Numbered from the stretch's first letter, positions 8,584-17,514 are shown. The stretch: 58,036 nucleotides of DNA from JBGTLA01 sp041744375 (GCA_041744375.1 JBGTLA010000185.1:1-58036), one strand, 5' to 3'. Notes: a model not told the origin generated them from the letters alone. Numbers and translations are program-made.

Positions 8584-9135
8584 TCACCGTCGGGGCCGGC
8601 CCCCGCCGCTGCTGGCGGTCACCGCCTCTGTGGGCGAGCCGAGAGCACGGGCTGCTGCCGCCAATGTGGTGCCCGTGGTCACCACGTCGTCCACGAGCAA
8701 GACGGGTTGGCGCCCAAGGGCCGATACCACTCGAAAGCGGGGCGAGAATCCATGGGCACCCTCCGCTCGCGATCGGCCAAAGACGGATGCCCGCAGAGGC
8801 CGCGCCACCTCCGCTCCGGTCACGCGGGCCAAGGCGGTGGCCAGCTCGAGGGCCGGGTCGACACCGTACTTGACGACCCGCCAGCGGAGACGGGGCACGG
8901 GAACCAGCACCGAATCAGCGCTGACGGCGTGGGCCATGTAGTGGGCCAGTACGTCGGCGGCCGCCAGAATCCCCCGATACTTGAGGATATGGATGAGAAT
9001 TCGGGCGGGCCCGGTGTGAAGGAGGGCGGGGCGAACAACCACCCTGGCAGCCAACCTCTCCGGCGCCGGCCGCATGAGGAGACGACAGCCCCCGCACAAA
9101 CGTCCCTGCCCGACACGGGCGCACACCAGACACAT
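8584..9135 (-). CDS. ComF-family phosphoribosyltransferase-like protein
   Basis: 183 residues. An N-terminal four-cysteine zinc finger (C2, C5, C14, C17: MCLVCARVGQGRLCGGC) precedes a type I phosphoribosyltransferase fold with the PRPP-binding loop VLLVDDVVTTGTTLAAAAR near residue 150. This is the ComF/GntX family. In competent bacteria ComFC supports DNA uptake; in actinobacteria the role is unproven. The product is a little shorter than many homologues. ATG start. Confidence 0.88.
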   Translation of the reverse strand: MCLVCARVGQGRLCGGCRLLMRPAPERLAARVVVRPALLHTGPARILIHILKYRGILAAADVLAHYMAHAVSADSVLVPVPRLRWRVVKYGVDPALELATALARVTGAEVARPLRASVFGRSRAEGAHGFSPRFRVVSALGRQPVLLVDDVVTTGTTLAAAARALGSPTEAVTASSGGGRPRR

Positions 9136-9230
9136 CGTTGTCCGAACCTATCCGACCCCAAGGACAGATTCTCGCCTGGCCCACCCCTCCCGCTCACACG
9201 CTTCGGATCACCTGTTAAGGGATGGATCGG

Positions 9231-10478
9231 TCAAGTTCCTTCTTGCCAACCCGAGAGGTATTCGCGTTGCTCATCGGTGAGCTCCTCGAGACCCCCGCCC
9301 AGACGAGCGAGCTTGATCGAAGAAACCACACGATCGATCTCGGCGGGCAGCGTGTAGATGGCCGGCTCGAGCTCACCACGGCGGGTGACGAGCCATTCGG
9401 CGGCCAGGGCCTGGTTGGTGAAGGACATGTCCATGACGTCAGCGGGATGACCTTCGGCCGCTCCCAGGTTGACCAGTCTCCCTTCGGCCGCCAACAGGAT
9501 GCGACGACCATCCTCCATCAGGAACTCGTCGAGGTTCTCGCGAACGGGGCGTTGCTCGGTCGCCATCGACCGCAGCGACTCGAGATCGAGCTCGATGTCG
9601 AAGTGCCCGGCGTTGGCCAGGATGACGCCGTCTTTCATACGTTCGAAGTGCCGGCGACGCAAGACGTGCTTGTTGCCGGTGACGGTGATGAAGATGTCAC
9701 CCACGGCGGCTGCATCGTCTGCGGTGAGCACCTGGTGCCCGTCCATGGCAGCCTCGAGGGCCCTGATGGGGTCGACCTCCACCACCACCACCTTGGATCC
9801 CATCCCATCGGCGCGTGAGGCTACGCCCCGACCGCAGTCCCCGTACCCGACCACCACCAGCGTCTGACCCGCCAGGAGCACATTGGAGGCGCGAATGATG
9901 CCGTCGAGTGACGACTGGCCGGTGCCGTAGTGGTTATCGAAGAGATGCTTGGTCGCCGAATCGTTGACAGCCACCACGGGCACGCGCAAGGTACCGTCGG
10001 CGGCCATCGCCCGCAGACGGATCACCCCGGTGGTGGTCTCTTCGGTCGAGCCGATGACCTCGATGTCGCGGCGTTCCGTATGGAGGATGGTGGCCAGGTC
10101 GGCGCCGTCGTCCATTGTCACGGCCGGGGCGTGATCCAAGGCGGCGTGGATGTGCTTGTAATAGGTGTCGGCGTCCTCTCCGCGGATGGCGAAAACGGCG
10201 ATTCCCTCAGCTACGAGGGCTGCGGCGACGTCGTCTTGGGTCGACAGAGGGTTGGAAGCGCACAAGATCGGCTCGGCGCCCCCGTCGCGGAGGGCGAGCA
10301 TCAAGTTGGCAGTCTCGGCCGTGACGTGGAGACAGGCTGCGACAACGTGGCCCTCGAGGGGCCTCTCTCGACGGAAGCGCTCCCGGACCGTTTCGAGCAC
10401 CTCCATTCGTCGCCCCGCCCAGGCGACGCGTCGGGCGCCAGACTCGGCCAGACCGAGGTCGGCGATGTCGTAATTCAT
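9231..10478 (-). CDS. ahcY: Adenosylhomocysteinase (SAH hydrolase)
   Basis: Converts S-adenosyl-L-homocysteine to adenosine and homocysteine, pulling methylation reactions forward. The 415-residue product is the compact form found in archaea and some bacteria; longer forms such as the mycobacterial enzyme have an extra insertion. Visible motifs: HVTAETANL near the N-terminus, MDDGADL, the active-site stretch STEETTTGVIRL, the NAD-binding loop VVGYGDCGRGVA, and LANAGHFDIELDL. The ATG at 10478 overlaps the upstream isomerase stop (ATGA); the longer open frame reading into that gene is not real coding. Confidence 0.95.
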   Translation of the reverse strand: MNYDIADLGLAESGARRVAWAGRRMEVLETVRERFRRERPLEGHVVAACLHVTAETANLMLALRDGGAEPILCASNPLSTQDDVAAALVAEGIAVFAIRGEDADTYYKHIHAALDHAPAVTMDDGADLATILHTERRDIEVIGSTEETTTGVIRLRAMAADGTLRVPVVAVNDSATKHLFDNHYGTGQSSLDGIIRASNVLLAGQTLVVVGYGDCGRGVASRADGMGSKVVVVEVDPIRALEAAMDGHQVLTADDAAAVGDIFITVTGNKHVLRRRHFERMKDGVILANAGHFDIELDLESLRSMATEQRPVRENLDEFLMEDGRRILLAAEGRLVNLGAAEGHPADVMDMSFTNQALAAEWLVTRRGELEPAIYTLPAEIDRVVSSIKLARLGGGLEELTDEQREYLSGWQEGT

Positions 10479-11458
10479 GAGTCCTCCTTGAGCAACTGCT
10501 TCAGGTCTTCGATCAGGGCAACGGCCTCGGGGTCGACCGAGTAGCGGCCGGCTAGCTCCAACGTCACCAGATCGGCGGTGGCCGCCAGGCTCAGCATCCG
10601 AGCCAGAGGGCTTTCTCCGATCGACCAAACCTCCTCGGCCCAGCCGACATAAGGGGCGGTGAGACGTCGAGTGTGACGAAAGCGCTCCCCCACCCGCGTG
10701 TGATCCTCACGGTCACGTAAGGGGACAATCACCACCTTGTCGATCGTGACCTCCTGCATCGCCGGCCATCCCACGATCTCGTTGTGATCGGCCTCCGGAA
10801 GGCTCGACCACCAGGCCGGGGACTTGGCGTTCTCGTTCATCTGCGTCTTCCAGCGCTGCGCCACCGGTGACGTGAGAGGGGATCCGGCCCAGATCGCCGG
10901 GATACGACCCGCCATCTGGTCGACGAGCCTGAGGGTGGGGATATCGGTCTCGCCGGCATACACGGCCTCGGTCACGTCCGCCGCTTCGCCCAGGTCTGCG
11001 TCCAATTCGAAACCGATCGTCCCGAGCAACCGGCACAACGTGCCCAGCAGAAAGCCGAGCGAGGCGCGCGGCTGGTTACCGCCGGGCACCTCGACATGGT
11101 GCAGCAAGGAGCGGGCGGCCAGCTCTCCACCGCTGGAGATACCGACCACCGTCAAACCTGCCTCGAGTGCCTCTGAGACGACCGCCAATGTCTCTTCGGT
11201 GTCGCCCGAATACGACACCGCCACCACCAGCGGCTTGTCGATCGGAGCCCAGCCGGGCAGTCCATATCCCTTGACCACGTCGACCCGACGCCCCCGGCGC
11301 GCCGCCAGAGCAGACGCGAAATCACCGCAGATCCCCGATCCACCCATCCCCACCACGAGAACTGAGCCGGGAGATTCGATCTTCGGAAGTTCGACCTCCG
11401 CCGACCAGCGCAGCTGGTCGGGCAGACTGCGGGTCTGGGCCCCGAACGACTCACTCAC
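10475..11458 (-). CDS. Bifunctional phosphoglucose/phosphomannose isomerase (SIS family)
   Basis: 327 residues with a SIS sugar-isomerase domain: LVVGMGGSGICGDFASAL (about 33-50) and VAVSYSGDTEET (about 78-90), followed by the C-terminal PGI/PMI-type domain (KTQMNENAKSPAWWSSLPE, HNEIVGW). The family interconverts fructose-6-P with glucose-6-P or mannose-6-P. Its partner phosphomannomutase lies just upstream, so the pair probably supplies mannose-1-phosphate for GDP-mannose and mannosylated envelope components. GTG start overlapping the end of the Trm112-like gene. Related actinobacterial proteins are annotated TobH. Confidence 0.88.
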   Translation of the reverse strand: MSESFGAQTRSLPDQLRWSAEVELPKIESPGSVLVVGMGGSGICGDFASALAARRGRRVDVVKGYGLPGWAPIDKPLVVAVSYSGDTEETLAVVSEALEAGLTVVGISSGGELAARSLLHHVEVPGGNQPRASLGFLLGTLCRLLGTIGFELDADLGEAADVTEAVYAGETDIPTLRLVDQMAGRIPAIWAGSPLTSPVAQRWKTQMNENAKSPAWWSSLPEADHNEIVGWPAMQEVTIDKVVIVPLRDREDHTRVGERFRHTRRLTAPYVGWAEEVWSIGESPLARMLSLAATADLVTLELAGRYSVDPEAVALIEDLKQLLKEDS

Positions 11459-11624
11459 GAGGCCCCCCCTCGGCTTCGGAGAGCAGCATCACCGGGATCC
11501 CATCGACCACCGGGTATCGCCGCCCGCACACCGTGCACTCGAGTCGGGACTCTTCGACGTCCTCGACGAGCGAGCCGTGTTCGGCCGGGCATACCAGCAG
11601 CGCCCGCAGGTCGGGGTCGATCAT
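11451..11624 (-). CDS. Trm112-like (UPF0434) small zinc-binding protein
   Basis: A 57-residue protein beginning MIDPDLRALLVCPAEHGSLV. It carries three cysteines (C12, C30, C33), the last two in LECTVCGRRYPVVDGIPVML, matching the Trm112p/YcaR fold. Its ATG overlaps the phosphomannomutase stop (ATGA), and its end overlaps the isomerase GTG start. Trm112 proteins scaffold methyltransferases in eukaryotes; in actinobacteria this small gene recurs between manB and the isomerase, with no settled role. The first zinc pair is incomplete (CPAEH rather than CPxC), so a His may substitute. Confidence 0.85.
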   Translation of the reverse strand: MIDPDLRALLVCPAEHGSLVEDVEESRLECTVCGRRYPVVDGIPVMLLSEAEGGPRE

Positions 11625-12961
11625 GACGACCCTGCAATGATGTCGCCGACGCCAGTCACCAATTCATCGACCGCCACCGGGTCGGGGGCCTCGACGTTGA
11701 GCCGAAGGACAGGCTCGGTATTGGACGGGCGGAGGTTGAACCAGCGATCAGGCCAAGCCACCGTCAGGCCGTCGAGCTCATCGACCTCAGCATCGGCATA
11801 GGCATCGGCGACCGCTCCCAGGGCTCCTTCTTGATCGACCACGTCGAGATTGATCTCTCCGGAGGCAGCGTACGGCTCGACCTCGTTCCGGAGCTCCGAA
11901 AGTGGCCGGCCGTCCTCTGACAGCACCTGGATGAGCACCAGCATGGCCAGCATGCCCGAGTCGGCATTGAAATTGTCTGCAAAGTAATAGTGGCCCGAGT
12001 GCTCACCTCCGAACACGGCCCCCGTCTCGGCCATCACCTGTTTGATGTAGGAATGGCCGACGCGCGTCCGCACAGGGTGGCCTCCATGGGCAGTGATGGT
12101 CTCGGGAACCGCCCGTGAGGTTATGAGGTTGTGAACGATCGAAGCACCCGGCTGACGGGCGAGAAACCATCGTGCGATCAGGGCCGTGGTGGTCGACCCC
12201 GTCAACGGTGCACCTTGGTCGTCGACGAAGAACGCCCGATCGGCGTCACCATCGAAAGCGACTCCCAGGTCGAGCGAGTTGGCGGTGACCAAGTCGATCA
12301 GGTCGACCAGGTTGGCCGGGTCGATGGGGTCGGCCGGGTGATTTGGGAACGTCCCATCTGGCTCCAGATAGAGACCGCGCAGTGAGGGCGCTATGCGGTC
12401 GAAGACGATCTCGGCCACCACCCCGGCCATGCCGTTGCCCCCGTCGACCCCGATGGCCAAAGGCGCCATCATCTCTGGCTCGACCACCGACAAGAGGTGC
12501 TCGACGTAGCCCGGCACAGGGTCGAAGAGCGTCACCGTACCCCTGATGCCGACGGAAGCCAGACCTGCTTCTGCCATTGCCTGAATGTCGGCGAGGCCGG
12601 TCTCGACGCCGATGGGGGCGGCACCGGCCCGACACATCTTGATGCCGTTGTACTGGGGTGGGTTGTGGGAGGCGGTGATGACCGCTCCCGGCATCTGGCG
12701 GGCGCCCGACATGTAGTAGACGGTGTCGGTGGCGACTTCGCCGAGGTCGAGGACGTCGACCCCCTGGGAGGTCACTCCCCCGATGAAGGCACTGGCCAGG
12801 GCTGGAGAGGAGAGGCGACAGTCCCGACCGACGACCACTGTGGGGCGGCCTACGAAACTGGCAAAGGCGGCGCCGATTCTCTCAGCTGCCTCCGGTGACA
12901 CTTCCCCGGTGTCAGTCCGGCCGCGCACGTCGTAAGCCTTGAAGATGGATGCGAACGTGAT
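11621..12961 (-). CDS. manB: Phosphomannomutase/phosphoglucomutase, probable ATC start
   Basis: An alpha-D-phosphohexomutase interconverting mannose-6-P and mannose-1-P (or the glucose pair). Motifs: active-site serine loop GAVITASHNPPQYNGIK, metal loop VAFDGDADRAFF, sugar-binding loop GGEHSGHYYF, and phosphate-binding RPSNTEPVLRLN. The usual starts (ATG/GTG/TTG) are absent upstream of a GTG at 12928, which would cut off the conserved N-terminus. The frame continues up to ATC at 12961, giving (M)TFASIFKAYDVRG, with GAGGAG seven bases upstream of that ATC. I therefore place the start there (446 residues). Either ATC initiation, a G-to-C change in the start, or a base error explains this. Confidence 0.88.
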   Translation of the reverse strand: MTFASIFKAYDVRGRTDTGEVSPEAAERIGAAFASFVGRPTVVVGRDCRLSSPALASAFIGGVTSQGVDVLDLGEVATDTVYYMSGARQMPGAVITASHNPPQYNGIKMCRAGAAPIGVETGLADIQAMAEAGLASVGIRGTVTLFDPVPGYVEHLLSVVEPEMMAPLAIGVDGGNGMAGVVAEIVFDRIAPSLRGLYLEPDGTFPNHPADPIDPANLVDLIDLVTANSLDLGVAFDGDADRAFFVDDQGAPLTGSTTTALIARWFLARQPGASIVHNLITSRAVPETITAHGGHPVRTRVGHSYIKQVMAETGAVFGGEHSGHYYFADNFNADSGMLAMLVLIQVLSEDGRPLSELRNEVEPYAASGEINLDVVDQEGALGAVADAYADAEVDELDGLTVAWPDRWFNLRPSNTEPVLRLNVEAPDPVAVDELVTGVGDIIAGSS

Positions 12962-12968
12962 GGCGAAG

Positions 12969-12974
12969 CTCCTC
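12969..12974 (-). promoter_or_regulatory. Shine-Dalgarno of manB supporting an ATC start
   Basis: GAGGAG on the minus strand, separated by seven bases (CTTCGCC) from ATC at 12961-12959. No ATG, GTG or TTG lies in frame between the upstream TAG stop and codon 12 of the family alignment, so this SD can serve only the ATC. Confidence 0.6.
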
Positions 12975-13106
12975 GACGTGGGATGTCGATTCTACGGCGC
13001 CCGACCGCCCCACAAAGTCGACTTCGAAAAACCGGCAACCCGGGGTTGGGGGACACCGCCCAGCGACGCCTGCAACCCGGGTTAGGGCAATAGTTGCCGG
13101 CGGATG

Positions 13107-13131
13107 GTTGCGGACTGTTTCTGTCCGCAAA
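13107..13131. promoter_or_regulatory. Inverted repeat in the manB-dinB divergent spacer
   Basis: TGCGGAC and GTCCGCA form a 7-bp dyad around TGTTTCT, 37 bases upstream of the DinB start, in a 206-bp spacer that probably holds promoters for both directions. The spacer also has two CAACCCGGG blocks. Operator function is a guess. Confidence 0.3.
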
Positions 13132-13167
13132 CCGCCCTAGCGTGTGGGAGGGCGAGAAAGGACCGAC

Positions 13168-13739
13168 ATGAACATCCCCTCACTGCTCGTCGATCAGCTC
13201 GATTGGCATTGGAGCAACCACCTGCGACAGCGCTTCGAGGGCCTCACCGATTCCGAGTGCCTGTGGGAACCGTCGTCGGTGCCTGGAGCATTCGACGCCG
13301 GGGAGAAGCCACCACTTCGATGGCAGCCGGAGCCGGTCCTTACGTGGCCGATTTCGAAGTCCCCGAGCCCGATCCGGCACCCGTCACGACGATCGCGTGG
13401 AGGCTGGGCCACATTGCCGTCGGGGTTCTGGGGGCCCGCGCCGCCAGCCATTTCGGTGGCACGGCGATGTCCTACGAGACGACTACCTGGTCACCGAGCG
13501 CAACCGACGCCCTCGATCTCGTCGACGAGACATACGCTGCTTGGATCGAGGGCGTGAAGGGACTCACTATCGCCGACCTGCAACGCCCCGTGGGCGAGGC
13601 GGAGGGCCCCTTCGCCGAACACCCGATGGCAGAACTGGTGCTCCACATCAATCGAGAAGTGATACACCACGGCGCCGAGATCGCTCTGCTCCGGGACCTG
13701 TATCTGCACCAGCACCTGTCGACCGCCCGCCAAGGATGA
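13168..13739 (+). pseudogene. DinB-family protein, frameshifted
   Basis: DinB/YfiT-type four-helix metal-binding proteins are thiol-dependent enzymes or unknowns. The ATG at 13168 follows AAAGGA with good spacing and encodes MNIPSLLVDQLDWHWSNHLR...LWEP. The continuation of the fold lies in another frame, ending at 13739 (GAWSIRRRGEA, WRLGHIAVG, LHINREVIHHGAEIALLRDL). The frames join near 13270 if one C is added to GAACCG, restoring EPVVGAWSIRRRGEA. The predicted metal-binding histidines lie downstream of the break. This is either a one-base deletion inactivating the gene or a consensus error in a C run; codon usage downstream still looks coding. Confidence 0.7.
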
Positions 13740-13745
13740 TGCCGA

Positions 13746-14168
13746 ATGACCCCCGTCCTCCAAGTCGCCTTCGACTGCTCTGACCCCCACCGGCTCGTGC
13801 GGTTCTGGGCCGACAGCCTCGGTTACGAGGTCGAGGACAACGAGGAACAGATCACCCACCTCCTGGAGTCAGGTGACGCCACGCCACAAGATGTCATGGA
13901 GTACGACGGGCGGATGGTGTGGCGAACGGGGGCCGCCTGCCGTCATCCGGACGGGTCTCTTCCTCGCCTCTTGTTCCAGACGGTTCCCGAACCCAGATCG
14001 GGAAAGAACCGAGTCCACCTCGACATCCACGTCGGGACCGGCGAACGCGACCCCCTCATCGAGCGAATGATCGAAGCCGGGGCGACCCGGCTCTGGGACG
14101 GCCAGCAGGGGCCTCACACCTGGGTGACCCTGGCCGACCCGGAAGGCAACGAGTTCTGCGTGGCCTGA
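13746..14168 (+). CDS. VOC/glyoxalase-like domain protein
   Basis: 140 residues with the vicinal-oxygen-chelate pattern typical of actinobacterial glyoxalase-like proteins: LQVAFDCSDPHRLVRFWADSLGYEVED at the N-terminus, KNRVHLDIHVG in the middle and WVTLADPEGNEFCV at the C-terminus. Such proteins bind a metal ion and act on varied small molecules or confer resistance; no substrate can be named. It starts six bases after the DinB stop, so the two were probably cotranscribed. Confidence 0.82.
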   Translation: MTPVLQVAFDCSDPHRLVRFWADSLGYEVEDNEEQITHLLESGDATPQDVMEYDGRMVWRTGAACRHPDGSLPRLLFQTVPEPRSGKNRVHLDIHVGTGERDPLIERMIEAGATRLWDGQQGPHTWVTLADPEGNEFCVA

Positions 14169-14281
14169 CCTCAGACCCGGCGCCCAACGGCTCCGGCCAG
14201 AACGCCCTACTCTGTGGCGTGATGTCGGAGCGACCGCCCGTAGGTCTGACGGACCAGTCGAGTGGCGACTGAGGAGGGACA

Positions 14282-14287
14282 TACACT
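14282..14287 (+). promoter_or_regulatory. Possible -10 element of the GT2 gene
   Basis: TACACT (TANNNT) ends nine bases before the ATG at 14297, implying a leader of about three bases. No SD is seen in front of this ATG, consistent with near-leaderless translation. Confidence 0.35.
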
Positions 14288-14296
14288 GTCGGCCGC

Positions 14297-14992
14297 ATGC
14301 CCACGTTCTCGATCGTCGTGCCCGTCTACAACGAGGCCGACTTCATTCCCCTCGGACTCCCCCGGCTCCTGGCCGACCTGGAGGAGGCGGATATCGACTA
14401 CCGCATCTTGATTGTCGAGAACGGCTCTACCGACACCACGTTCGAGACAGCGCGCCAGGTGGCAGGACATTCACCGGTCGACGTCTATTCGCTTCCCACC
14501 CCCGACTACGGGGCAGCCATGCGCCACGGCTTTCTGGCGGCAGACGGCACCTGGATCGTCAACTTCGACATCGATTACTTCTCGGCCGACTTCCTGTCCA
14601 AGGTCATCGCACTCGGCGAGGGGGCCGACTTGGTCATCGCCTCGAAACGTGACCCCGATTCCGTTGACCGGCGTTCGCCACTGCGACGAACGGCCACCGC
14701 CGTGTTCAATCTCCTGTTGAAAAGCCTCTTCCGATCCTCCGTGTCGGACACGCACGGGATGAAGGCCTTTCGGCGCGAGGTGACGGCCGAGATCGTTCCT
14801 CAGGTCGTGAGCCGCCAAGATCTCTTCGACACCGAACTGGTCCTACGCGCCGAACGGGCCGGACATCGGATCGTCGAAGTGCCCGTCGTGGTCGAAGAGA
14901 TGCGACCGGCCCGCTCTCTTCTCAAACGAGTGCCGAGGACTCTCAGGGGGTTGTTGGAGATTCGACGCGTCCTCGCCTCCGACGATCGATGA
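14297..14992 (+). CDS. GT2 family glycosyltransferase (dolichol-P-mannose synthase-like)
   Basis: 231 residues, a single GT-A domain without a membrane tail: FSIVVPVYNEADFIP at the N-terminus, IVENGSTDTT, NFDIDYF as the DxD-type nucleotide-sugar site, and DTHGMKAFRREV plus QDLFDTELVLRA toward the C-terminus. The pattern resembles polyprenyl-phosphate mannose/glucose synthases. A lipid-linked sugar it made could feed the large membrane protein encoded opposite, whose 3' end overlaps this gene by 50 bases. Acceptor and sugar are not determinable from sequence. Confidence 0.87.
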   Translation: MPTFSIVVPVYNEADFIPLGLPRLLADLEEADIDYRILIVENGSTDTTFETARQVAGHSPVDVYSLPTPDYGAAMRHGFLAADGTWIVNFDIDYFSADFLSKVIALGEGADLVIASKRDPDSVDRRSPLRRTATAVFNLLLKSLFRSSVSDTHGMKAFRREVTAEIVPQVVSRQDLFDTELVLRAERAGHRIVEVPVVVEEMRPARSLLKRVPRTLRGLLEIRRVLASDDR

Positions 14993-17291
14993 GGATGACG
15001 GCCGCTCCGGCGACTCCCACCACCGTCAGCACGATCCCCATCCACTCCGGCCACCCATGGCGGAACTCGAGGACCACATCGGCCTGAGTGGGGACCACCA
15101 CCATCAGTGACGGGGCGGCGTGGTAGGGACCCTCGGCTCCGTCTGCGGTCCAATTGGGGAAGTAGGAGACTTTCACAAGATGAGGAACCCCGACGGCTGT
15201 CGTCGTGAAGCTCACCTTGTGGTCGTCGATCACCACGTCGGAGACAGCGTCGGCAGCGACCCCCCCGATCGGCTCGTCAGGCACCATCGCCAGGTCGTCT
15301 ACCGTCGGCCACGACGCTGGGCCCTCGGCCACGATCCAACGATCGATCAAGGAGAGGTCGTCGTACCACTCCAGAGCGATGTCGTTGAAGCTCGGCCCAC
15401 CGGCACCTCCTGCTCCTACCATTCCCAACAGTCGCGTCCCCAAGCCTCCATCGGGTGCGGCATACACCGCCGGCTGATGAGAGGCCGGCACCACCAATTC
15501 CACGCCGGCGAGCTCGTAGACCCGGAATGGGGGCGATTCTGCCACCAGAGTCAGTTCCCCGAAACCGTCGGCCTTTTCGGCGGCCTCTTCGTTGAATGCC
15601 ACGTAGTAACGGATCCCATACAACTCCATGTGACGGATACCGCGCTCCATGGCGAAGTTGTGGTATCTGAGACCCGGAATCGGGTTGGATGGGTTGAGGG
15701 CCATCTCCCCGGCCAGGATGAAGTGGAAGGGCGTGGTCAAGCTCGACTCGAAGAACAGACCCTCGAGGGATGGGTGGGTCCACTCTGTCCAGTAGGGGAT
15801 CAACATCGGGGACATCGGCGTTCCGTACTTGTTGAGACCTCCCGATGTGCTGTCGGGCTCCCACAGGACCCTGCCGTCGGGAAGGGAATCGATGGTCTCC
15901 ATGAGGCCCTCGTACTCAGGCCAGGGCCCTTTCGCTTCGTACCCCTCGTAATTCCATCGCGCCCAGCCGTCGAGGAAGGAGACGCCGGCCAGCGACCCCA
16001 AGGCGAGGAGGGACGCCGCCACCGTAACGACGACGGAACGGGTACGGGCCGGCCCTTGCCAGAACATCGAGACGCCCACGAGCCCCACCACCACGGCCAC
16101 AGCCAGGAACGGCGCCCAACCGGGCGCGTCTGCGGTGTTGGAAGTCACCCACACGGCGACGGCACCGGCACCGAGCAAGAGACCACGCGGCCACCACACC
16201 GAAACCCTCTCCGGCAGCTGGCGAACGACCCACCTGGCCACAGCCCCCACCGCGATCGCGGCGAGGAAGGTGATCCCGAAGTACCAGTAGGGCAGCAGTC
16301 TGCCATTCCACAGCTTCCACTGCAGCTGGGTGAACACGTCGGGAAACGTCTCGTGGAGCCATCTGGGTAGCGGGTAGTAGATGATTGGAAGCAACGTGAA
16401 GGTGATGACGGGCACGATGCGGGGAGTACGCCGCGCCATCCATACCGCACCGGCGACGGCGAGCGGAACGAGCAGCCACATCTCGGTGGGGAAGATCCAG
16501 CTCACCGGCGAGAGCGGGGTCCAGCCCATGTCAGATGTGTGGCTGATGCGAGCCAACAATGGCAGGGCCCAGAAGCCGGCGATGGCAAACCCGCCGGCCC
16601 AGACCGCCAGCGCTCTTCGGCCATCCTTCCAGAACAAGACGGGAATGGAGGCGAAGACGACGACGATCGTCGTGATGATGTGGCACAGGGCGGTGAGCGC
16701 CAAGAACACGGCTGCCCACACCACGTGACGTTGGTCGTCGCGAACGGCACGGATGAGATGGCCTAGGTAAACGAGTGAGAAGGCAAACGACCAGGAAAAC
16801 GAGAACTCACCCGCCAGGGACGAGGCGATGTTCGCACCGTAGATCGTGTAGCTCTCCATGAACACGAACACGACTCCCGACGAAGCAGCCACCACCGACA
16901 CCACCCGACCCAGCTGCAAGGAGCGGGCCAGGTAGTAGGCCGCCACCGGCGTCCCCAAGAGCCCGAGAACCGTGACGATCTTGAAAGCCACTCCATAGGG
17001 CAAGAAGAGGTCCAGGAAGACGATGACGAGCGACGGGAGTGGGAAGTAGAAGTAGAAGATGGGGAATCCGGCAAACCACGCCTGCGACCATCCCATCACC
17101 CGCCCTTGCGGCAGGAGAACATCACGCAGGTAAGCGGGGCCCAAAACATGCGCCCCCATGTCGCCGCCGGTAGGGGTGTTCGCTGTGAGGATGAGGCGGG
17201 GCTCGAGCACCGACAGGATGACCAACACCATCCCTCCGAGAAGGAGGGCCGGCACCCACCACTTCCCCCTCGCCGCAGCGACGGAGCTCAC
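14943..17291 (-). CDS. Large polytopic membrane protein, PTPS-related/YfhO-like
   Basis: 782 residues with about twelve hydrophobic helices spread through the first 420 residues and one at the C-terminus, separated by a soluble extracytoplasmic domain (about 430-745). The N-terminal segment NTPTGGDMGAHVLGP...WFAGFPIFYFYFPLP is typical of the family annotated as 6-pyruvoyl-tetrahydropterin-synthase-related membrane proteins, which look like GT-C-fold lipid-linked sugar transferases. It probably moves a sugar from a lipid carrier outside the membrane (inference). GTG start overlaps the stop of the small zinc-ribbon gene (GTGA). The C-terminus overlaps the convergent GT2 gene. Confidence 0.78.
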   Translation of the reverse strand: MSSVAAARGKWWVPALLLGGMVLVILSVLEPRLILTANTPTGGDMGAHVLGPAYLRDVLLPQGRVMGWSQAWFAGFPIFYFYFPLPSLVIVFLDLFLPYGVAFKIVTVLGLLGTPVAAYYLARSLQLGRVVSVVAASSGVVFVFMESYTIYGANIASSLAGEFSFSWSFAFSLVYLGHLIRAVRDDQRHVVWAAVFLALTALCHIITTIVVVFASIPVLFWKDGRRALAVWAGGFAIAGFWALPLLARISHTSDMGWTPLSPVSWIFPTEMWLLVPLAVAGAVWMARRTPRIVPVITFTLLPIIYYPLPRWLHETFPDVFTQLQWKLWNGRLLPYWYFGITFLAAIAVGAVARWVVRQLPERVSVWWPRGLLLGAGAVAVWVTSNTADAPGWAPFLAVAVVVGLVGVSMFWQGPARTRSVVVTVAASLLALGSLAGVSFLDGWARWNYEGYEAKGPWPEYEGLMETIDSLPDGRVLWEPDSTSGGLNKYGTPMSPMLIPYWTEWTHPSLEGLFFESSLTTPFHFILAGEMALNPSNPIPGLRYHNFAMERGIRHMELYGIRYYVAFNEEAAEKADGFGELTLVAESPPFRVYELAGVELVVPASHQPAVYAAPDGGLGTRLLGMVGAGGAGGPSFNDIALEWYDDLSLIDRWIVAEGPASWPTVDDLAMVPDEPIGGVAADAVSDVVIDDHKVSFTTTAVGVPHLVKVSYFPNWTADGAEGPYHAAPSLMVVVPTQADVVLEFRHGWPEWMGIVLTVVGVAGAAVILIDRRRRGRVESPTTP

Positions 17292-17464
17292 GCGTCCGTT
17301 TGACGCACGATGTCGAGGATCTGCCCCAGTTCGAGCTTGTCGCCGTTCTTATCCCACCACTTCTGCTCGCAGCGGTGGCACGAGAAGAACTGCACTTCGG
17401 TGTCGTCGGGTAGACGATGTTTGATCTCTATCACGTCATTGGCGTGGCACTGAGGACAGTCCAT
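17288..17464 (-). CDS. Small zinc-ribbon protein
   Basis: 58 residues starting MDCPQCHANDVIEIK, with two CxxC pairs (C3/C6 and C29/C32 in FFSCHRCEQKWW) forming a zinc ribbon resembling TFIIS-type or MJ0042-like ribbons. It is coupled to the downstream membrane-protein gene through a GTGA overlap. Function unknown; nucleic-acid or protein binding is possible. Confidence 0.72.
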   Translation of the reverse strand: MDCPQCHANDVIEIKHRLPDDTEVQFFSCHRCEQKWWDKNGDKLELGQILDIVRQTDA

Positions 17465-17514
17465 TGTCAGCCTGCTGTAGGGGGAAGGTCGACTTTACCG
17501 ACCTCCCGGCACTT

